Shown piece after piece: positions 57,815 to 64,000 of a DNA stretch of 64,000 nt; positions within the stretch are counted from its first letter, which is position 1, and every line of letters starts with the position of its first letter. Made by a program: the position numbers and the translations under genes. The stretch covers positions 60,357,501 to 60,421,500 of the forward strand of contig JALMGJ010000001.1 of NCBI GenBank assembly GCA_023362775.1. Direction: 5' to 3'. Origin of the DNA: Charina bottae (Eukaryota; Chordata; Lepidosauria; Squamata; Charinaidae). Under the pieces are notes generated by a model. It had not been told where the DNA came from, made no database searches, and worked only from the letters and a program-made list of their open reading frames with translations.

Positions 57815-57870
57815 AGGACCCGAGGTTGAGGAAGACACATACCACCCATAGGGTTGAGAAGGGGATTTTT

Positions 57871-58031
57871 TATGAATTGAATTGTGAATTGCACACATTT
57901 GTATCAATTATAATATTCCTATTCCTAGTTTTATCTATTTCATCAGGGTTTAATGAAATATGAAGGAGGATCAAAAGTATACTGTATATATAAAGCTCCC
58001 AACACCTTCCAAAAACCCAAGGATCAAAATA
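57871..58031. other. short AT-rich spacer
   Basis: Nothing recognised. Confidence 0.35.
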
Positions 58032-58047
58032 CCTTTACACATCAGTA

Positions 58048-58366
58048 AAGGTAAAGGTTCCCCCCGCACATTTGTGCAGTCGTGTCCGACTATAGGGGCC
58101 GGTGCTCATCTCCGTTTGTTAGCCGAAGAGCCAGCGTTGTCCGAAGACGCTTCCACGGTCATGTGGCCGGCATGACGCACGCGGAACGCTGTTACCTACC
58201 CACCGAAGTGGTACCTATTCATCTACTTGCATTTGCATGCTTTCGAATTGCTAGGTTGGCAAGAGCTGGGGCTAGTGCGAGAGCTCACTCCGCACGCAGG
58301 GCTAGGGATTCGAACCTCCGAACTTGCGATCGACAAGCCTGGCGTCTCACCCGCTGAGCCATCACG
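58048..58366 (-). mobile_element. tRNA-derived SINE (second group), antisense
   Basis: Full-length antisense copy from aaggtaaaggttccccccgc to the head ctgagccatcacg, with a few bases of head lost. Flanks cctttacacatcagta (58032-58047) and cctttgcacatcagta (58367-58382) form a 16-bp TSD with one mismatch. Confidence 0.9.
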
Positions 58367-58382
58367 CCTTTGCACATCAGTA

Positions 58383-60949
58383 GCTTATCTAAATAGAAAT
58401 GGTTCACCTCATGGTGAAAGGGAAGGCAGACAGAAAGCAGGATCTATCCTGATCTTAGAGTTAGAGTTCCAAAGTCTAGGTGCAGCCATTGAGAAAGTAT
58501 TTTCTTGTGTTCTTACTATATGTGTTGGTGACTTTTATTACTATTCAGTTGGCTGTGTAGAAAAGGAATATAAAATTTGGAGAGATATGAGGAGAAAGAC
58601 AAAAGAAAACAGTGTTACCAGGGTCAGGAAAGGCAAAGAGCAATGGCTGTCTAAGTTCCATGGATAACCAAAACTTACATTGCTTTTAATCAATTCTGTA
58701 CTAATCAATAATATTTGTATTATGGAATTCCAATTTGAAACAGTATTCCCAGAGAGATTTGACTGAAGCTCCTGCTGTCTTTTCAGCACTAGACATTTTT
58801 GCTATTATTTCCCAGGGATTTTAAAGTGATAATACATAACTTTTGAAGTTAAGTTTTGAAATGCAATAGACAAAACCTAGAACTCAATAAATAATGTATT
58901 TATATATCACTGACCCTTTGTATTGTATTTACCTATAATGATAACAATAAAACAATACAATGATACAAAATGTTTAAAAACACAGCAGAAACAATCTGTA
59001 TAGATAACTGCTTAAGAACAAACTGTACTCTTTGAGGGGAGGGTTAGGGGTTTGGAATTTGAATTATTCTCATGGCTAATGCTTTCATAAACATGAAACT
59101 TCTAGAAGGGATTTACTGAATATTTTTGCAAAGAGATCTGAACTGGTTCCTTCCATGAAAGTTGACCTATGGCTGTCTTGAAATTAGGACAGCTGACAAA
59201 TAATTGCCTCTTCACCTTTGAGATCCAAGCAGCGACGTTGATTAAAAGGGATGGAATCATTCAAGTAATAAAATGTGCACTGTCCATACCTACATTAAAA
59301 GGGAAAATACCATCTCCTAGTTCACATCACAAATGTCCGGCACTTATTTCCATCCCTTCTGTTTATCTTAACTAAGTCACAACATTGAACCCATTACCCT
59401 GGGTTTAATGCCTGAACCTGGAGAGACCAGCAATGAAAAAACGTGAGCCATATTCATAACTTATTCTTCTAAAGTTTTGTGTTGTTGGGTATTTTAATTG
59501 CCCCAACTCTTCTCTCCAGCTGTGGCCTCACCTTAGGCTCAACAGCATGATAAGGTCTAGCTTGTCAAGGCTGATTATTTATTCACTATCCCATCATACC
59601 TTTGACCTGCCTGTCAGTTTTTATATGAGAGAAAAATGAGCAGGGCTGCTGAAGTTCCCTTTCCCACAGTGGAGGCTTGTCCTTTTTAACCACGCCCTAG
59701 AGGCTTATGTGTCAGGGTGCAGTTGCAGTGACAGGGTGGCAAAAGTGGCTAGTCCTTTGCCTGCCTCTGTGGTGTTTCCCTTCCAAGCAGATTCATGTTT
59801 AGCTCTAGTTACTTGTCTTGCCACCAGCTTCCGCTTTATTTTCAGATTCTCTCCCTCTCCCAAAAAAGAGACATTTTTAATGCTAAATCTAGGGTGGGGT
59901 AATCCAGATTTTAATTCCTATCCTGCAAACAGCACATCCTGTGGACCACCATGCAAATGAATCGGAACTCACTTTTCAGTTGATAAACAGAATGGCTATT
60001 CTGCAACTGCAAGCAGAATTTGTACTAAATGAACAAAGTAAAAGTCTAGAAGAAAGTCTAAAGTCATCTGTTGCAAAAAGTAACTAAATTAATCCATTCT
60101 ATAGTCATGTTCTGCCAGATGTTTAAATGTAACCATCCTATTAAGAAAGGTATTAAGTATTGGGAAGATTGTCTAATAAGGATGCAAATCAATGTTTTAT
60201 AGGTTTATCCACACAATCCTATGCAGTAGTAAAGCATATGCTTTATCGATATATAACATCTCACAGTCAATTACAGTTTTAAGGATCAGGTGACAGGAAG
60301 GAGCTATGCCTGAGAGCCAGAGAGCTGCAACTGACCAGCATAAAGTAAACAGAACTGGGCTAGCTGAACAAATGGTCTGATCCAAGGCATCATCCTTTGT
60401 TCTTCTGACATTACTCTATTAAACATTTATTGTATTAAAAAAAAATTGTTTCAGTAAAAAACACATTTGTTTCAGTAGCTACCATTTGCACAGCAAGAGA
60501 AATAAGGACTTCAGCAAAATATTGGATGGGTTGACATGGTGAGTCAAGCCATGGCTTGTTTAACTATAACATTACCGTAATTGGGTTCACACAACTCTTG
60601 AGATCATAATCCATGGTTCACAAACCACAGTAGCAGAGCTCACATAATAACTAAGCTAAAACCATACTGGACTATGCTGAGGGTAATTTGTCCCATTATT
60701 GGGAGACTTATGGTAAAAGTAAAGACTTATCTAGAGTTAAGATTAGGGCTAAGCTTCAACTATCAAGTGTACTCAGACTAGAAGAATAAGATTTGGATTT
60801 GGAGATAAAATTACAAGGCATATTTAAAAACATTCTTATAAGTAATCAATCATATAAGGTGGCTTCAAAGTGCTTCACAGAGTCAGTAGATTTTCTACTG
60901 CTTCTGGGATTGTTACAGAAAATATCTAATATTCCAATTTCACTTTCAT
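58383..60949. other. unique DNA
   Basis: No gene recognised. The area 60545-60660 has imperfect inverted words (ccatggctt/ccatggttc) and may be an old repeat. Confidence 0.35.
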
Positions 60950-61141
60950 ATATGGAGAATCTCCAGCAAAGGAGATTGTTACCCTGTTGTGGTGCTGGAG
61001 CTTGATCACCTCAATGACGCCATGAGCTAAACCATGAAGGGACACCCAAGACGGGAAGGTCATGGCAGAGAGGTCAGACTAAGTATGATCCCTCGGGAAG
61101 GTAACGGCAACCAACCCCAGTAATCTTGCCATGAAAACTAA

Positions 61142-61591
61142 ATGGATCAGTACAACCAGAGATATGTCGATATACCATCAGAAGATGGGACAACTAGTTC
61201 GGAAGATGGTCAAAATGCTACTGGGGAGGAACAGAGGATAAGTTCAACTAGCCCCAGATGTGATGACGCAGCTAGCTCAAAGCCGAAAGGACGGCTAGCG
61301 GCTGACAGTGCTGGTGGTGAACAACGAATCCGATGTTCTAAAGATCAACACACCATAGGAACCTGGAATGTAAGATCTATGAGCCAGGGCAAATTGGATG
61401 TGGTTATTGGTGAGATGTCAAGATTAAATATAGACATTTTGGGTGTCAGTGAACTGAAATGGACTCGAATGGGCCACTTCACATCAGATGACCATCAGAT
61501 CTACTACTGTGAACAAGAGGACCACAGAAGAAATGGAGTAGCCTTCATAATTAACAATAAAGCTATACAAATAAAGCTATACAAACAATAA
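61142..61591 (+). pseudogene. BovB endonuclease, first part
   Basis: 149 codons. After a Ser-rich leader it reads HTIGTWNVRSMSQGKLDVVI, GEMSRLNIDILGVSELKWTR and GHFTSDDHQIYYCEQ, with the Asn and Glu residues of the APE-type active site (TWN, SELKW). It ends in a local duplication (aataaagctatacaa repeated with variants at 61556-61600) that breaks the frame. Confidence 0.88.
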
Positions 61592-61661
61592 AGCTAACAA
61601 TAAACCCACTGGGGGAGATGGGCGGTAATATAAATTTAATAAAATAAAAGCGGCTAAAGCA

Positions 61662-61874
61662 GTGCTTGGATACAATCCAAAAAATACGCCAAAAAAAGAT
61701 GTTATTTTCATTACAGGAGACTGGAATGCTAAGGTGGGTAGTCAAATGACACCTGGAATTACAGGTAAGCATGGTCTGGGGGAACAAAATGAAGCAGGAC
61801 ATAGGCTGATAGAATTTTGCCAAGAAAACTCACTATGCATAACAAACACTCTCTTCCAAGAAACAAAAAGATGA
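61662..61874 (+). pseudogene. BovB endonuclease, second part
   Basis: 70 codons including GDWNAKVG (catalytic Asp/Asn motif) and ENSLCITNTLFQ. A stop at 61872-61874 follows; beyond it the relics QTDYIL (about 61914-61931) and SDHELL (about 61992-62009), the last endonuclease motif, are readable in other frames. Confidence 0.85.
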
Positions 61875-62063
61875 CTTTATACATGGACTTCACCAGATGG
61901 TCGACACCGAAATCAGACTGACTACATCCTTTGCAGCCAAAGGTGACTATACAGTCAGTAAAAACAAGACCTGGAGCTGACTGCAGTTCAGATCACGAAC
62001 TTCTTAGGGAAGACCCACAGATCAGTTACATATGAGCTCACTAATATTCCTAATGAATATGCA

Positions 62064-62318
62064 GTGGAGGTGAAGAATAGATTTAAGGGACTAGATTTAG
62101 TAGATAGGGTCCCGGAAGAACTATGGACAGAAGTTTGCAACATTGTTCAGGAGGTGGCAACTAAAAATGTCCCAAAGAAAAATAAAACCAAGAAGGTAAG
62201 ATGGCTGTCTGCTGAGACACTGGAAGTAGCCCAAGAAAGAAGGAAAGCAAAAGGCAACAGTGACAGGGGGATATGCCCAATTAAATGTAAAATTCCAGAG
62301 GTTAGCCAGAAGAGATAA
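62064..62318 (+). pseudogene. BovB linker between endonuclease and RT
   Basis: Reads VKNRFKGLDLV, EELWTEVCNIVQEVATKNVP and WLSAETLEVAQERRKAKGN, a linker seen in RTE elements. It loses frame near 62265, where the next piece continues the same protein. Confidence 0.8.
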
Positions 62319-62892
62319 GGAATTATTTTTAAACAAGCAATGTGTGGAAGTGGAAGAAGACAATAGAATAGGAAGGACAAGAGACCTCTTCCACAAAATT
62401 AGAAACATCGGAGGTAAATTCCAGGCAAAAATGGGTATGATCAAAAACAAAGATGGCAAGGACCTAACAGAAGCAGAAGAGATCAAGAAAAGGTGGCAAG
62501 AATATACGGAAGATCTGTATAGGAAGCATAATAATATTGGAGATAGCTTTGACGGTGTGGTCAGTGAGTTAGAGCCAGACATCCTGAAGAGTGAGGTTGA
62601 ATGGGCCTTAAGAAGCATTGCTAATAACAAGGCAGCAGGAGACGACGGTATCCCAGCTGAACTGTTTCAAATCTTGCAAGATGATGCTGTCAAGGTGATG
62701 CATGCCATATGCCAGCAAATTTGGAAAACACAAGAATGGCCATCAGATTGGAAAAAATCAATTTATATCCCCATACCAAAAAAGAGAAACATTAAAGAAT
62801 GTTCAAACTATAGAACAGTGGCACTTATTTCACATGCCAGTAAGGTAATGCTCAAGATCCTGCAAGGTAGACTCCAGCAATTCATGAAGTGA
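62260..62892 (+). pseudogene. BovB reverse transcriptase, first part
   Basis: 210 codons: YAQLNVKFQRLARRDKELFL, DLFHKIRNIGGKFQAK, then RT motifs NNKAAGDDGIPAELFQIL, WPSDWKKSIYIPIPKK and CSNYRTVALISHASKVMLKI. A TGA at 62890-62892 separates it from the catalytic half in the same frame, so a single stop is the only break here. Confidence 0.9.
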
Positions 62893-63756
62893 GAATTGCC
62901 AGATGTACAAGCTGGGTTTAGAAAAGGCAGAGGAACTAGAGACCAAATTGCCAATATCCGCTGGATAATGGAGAAAGCCAGGGAGTTTCAGAAAAACATC
63001 TATTTCTGTTTTATTGACTATTCTAAAACCTTTGACTGTGTGGACCATAACAAATTGTGGCAAGTTCTTGGTGGTATGGGGATACCAAGTCATCTTGTCT
63101 GCCTCCTGAGGAATCTGTATAACGACCAAGTAACAACGGTAAGAACAGACCACGGAACAATGGACGGGTTTAAGATTGGGAAAGGAGTATGGCAGGGTTG
63201 TATACTCTCACCCTACTTATTCAACCTGTATGCAGAACACATCATGCGACGTGCTGGGCTTGATGAATCCAAGGCTGGAGTTAAAATCGCTGGAAGAAAT
63301 ATTAACAACCTCAGATATGCAGATGATACCACTTTGATGGCTGAAAGCGAGGAGGAGTTGAGGAACCTTATGACAAAGGTGAAAGAAGAAAGTGCAAAAG
63401 CTGGGTTGCAGTTAAACCTCAAAAACGCCAAGATTATGGCAACCAGCTTGATTGGTAACTGGCAAATAAAGGGAGAAAACGTGAAGGAAGTGACAGACTT
63501 TATATTTCTAGGTGCAAAGATTACTGCAGATGCTGACTGCAGCCAGGAAATCAGAAGACGTTTACTTCTTGGGAGGAGAGCAATGACAAATCTCAATAAA
63601 ATATTTAAGAGCAGAGACATCACACTGACAACAAAGGTCCACATAGTTAAAGCAATGGTATTCTCTGTAGTAACCTATGGCTGTGAGAGCAGGACCATAA
63701 GAAAGGCTGAGCGAAGGAAGATAGATGCTTTTGAACTGTGGTGTTGGAGGAAAATT
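62893..63756 (+). pseudogene. BovB reverse transcriptase, catalytic part
   Basis: Same frame as the previous piece. Reads DVQAGFRKGRGTRDQIANIR, YFCFIDYSKTFDCVDHNKLW (first catalytic Asp), GVWQGCILSPYLFNLYAEHI and NNLRYADDTTLMAESEEELR, with YADD at 63316-63327, then TDFIFLGAKITADADCSQEI, AMVFSVVTYGCESRTIRKAE and FELWCWR. The catalytic residues are intact. The open frame runs on to 63939, but beyond 63756 it is L2, so the last 60 residues form a chimera. Confidence 0.9.
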
Positions 63757-64000
63757 GGGTTGGGTTCCCGAGAACAGTTGGGACTGTTGTTATTGTACCA
63801 GCCTCCCTGCTGCGTAGCAACCTCCCTGCCCGAGCTGCTAGAGGCCGTCTCGGGGTTGGCGGTGGAGTTCCCCAGGCTTATGGTTCTGGGGGACTTCAAC
63901 TTCATTCAGAGAGGGCCTGCTATGAACCCCATCAATTAAAGAGTGTCATCTGATGGGGGCTAGGAGGCGGGCCTTCTCTGTGACAGCGCCCACTCTATGG
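63757..64000 (+). mobile_element. L2/CR1-group LINE fragment, internally deleted, runs off the window
   Basis: Reads LLLLYQPPCCVATSLPELLE, FPRLMVLGDFNF (an endonuclease GDFN motif), then within 20 bp jumps to KSVIW-like gtcatctgatgggggctagg and ggcgggccttctctgtgaca, which belongs near the end of the RT ORF (compare 18880-18960). Most of the element between the endonuclease and the RT end is deleted. Confidence 0.75.

Larger units (their letters stand above)
54868..57870 (+). mobile_element. R4-clade LINE, degraded
   Basis: One coding region spread over four frames (54959-55261, 55258-56061, 56202-56906, 56903-57814): N-terminal part, RT with YMDD at 56397-56408, CCHC finger at 57239-57295 and a C-terminal restriction-like endonuclease. 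This domain order, with the endonuclease after the RT instead of an N-terminal APE domain, defines the R2/R4-type LINEs; the text resembles the R4/Dong/Rex6 group. R4 relatives often insert at specific or TAA/simple-repeat targets. The 5' limit lies right beside the Tc1 end and the 3' limit is near 57870. No TSD recognised. Confidence 0.85.
60950..63756 (+). mobile_element. BovB (RTE) LINE, near full length but broken
   Basis: The 5' region begins near ctccagcaaaggagattgtt and contains the usual BovB leader (gacgccatgagctaaaccat). The single ORF is cut into at least four pieces: APE endonuclease (61142-61591, 61662-61874), linker (62064-62318), RT (62260-62892, 62896-63756). It stops at FELWCWR, where other copies here continue for about 360 bp to the ACA tail; L2 sequence takes over instead. 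BovB is the LINE known for patchy spread between squamates and ruminants and is the likely driver of Sauria-type SINEs. Confidence 0.92.

Noticed and set aside
60540..60665. Possible old non-autonomous DNA transposon, perhaps related to 27600-27720
   Set aside because: Words such as ccatggttt recur, but no termini, TSD or consistent alignment could be made by eye.

Overview
This window looks like non-coding nuclear DNA from a squamate reptile (lizard or snake). It is AT-rich and packed with interspersed repeats. The repeat community points to squamates: BovB (RTE) LINEs from near-full-length to 5'-truncated, two tRNA-derived SINE groups (one resembling Sauria-type SINEs), L2/CR1-group LINEs, an R4-clade LINE, a Tc1 element, non-autonomous hAT-like elements and short palindromic elements that look Penelope-like. 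All family names come from recognising motifs and protein similarity by eye; no database was searched. I recognised no host exon, tRNA or rRNA gene. The window is probably a gene desert or the inside of a large intron.

Layout. 0-10 kb: SINEs around an antisense L2 block, a 118-bp-arm palindrome, a BovB scrap, then about 3.4 kb of unique DNA and an antisense L2. 10-20 kb: three full SINEs with clean target-site duplications (TSDs), a decayed LINE reverse transcriptase and a long sense L2. That L2 carries an 870-bp block matched in inverted orientation at 967-1836. 20-30 kb: two hAT-like elements 173 bp apart with 8-bp TSDs, a chimeric retro-insertion with its empty-site paralogue, a stem-loop and mostly unique DNA. 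30-47 kb: microsatellites, more SINEs, two more palindromes, an older LINE carrying two later insertions, BovB 3' ends, and a SINE that expanded internally into a higher-order tandem repeat. 47-64 kb: L2 scraps, two Tc1 pieces in inverted orientation, a degraded R4-clade LINE (RT, CCHC finger, restriction-like endonuclease) and a near-complete but broken BovB whose 3' end is replaced by an L2 fragment at the window edge.

How the parts relate. The BovB and L2-type LINEs are the probable (now broken) sources of the machinery that spread the SINEs: one SINE group has an L2-like AT-rich tail, the other a tail ending in the style of Sauria SINEs, whose 3' ends are known to resemble BovB. Every protein-coding transposon piece here has a frameshift, stop or deletion, so none appears autonomous.

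Most unusual signals: (1) three palindromic elements with 12-13 bp TSDs, two of them carrying a hammerhead-ribozyme-like core (CTGAAGA, stem, GAAA), with decayed versions of similar cores in two other repeat families; (2) the SINE-derived tandem array with a three-unit, 298-bp higher-order period; (3) a chimeric insertion joining a copy of local unique sequence to a SINE 3' end.
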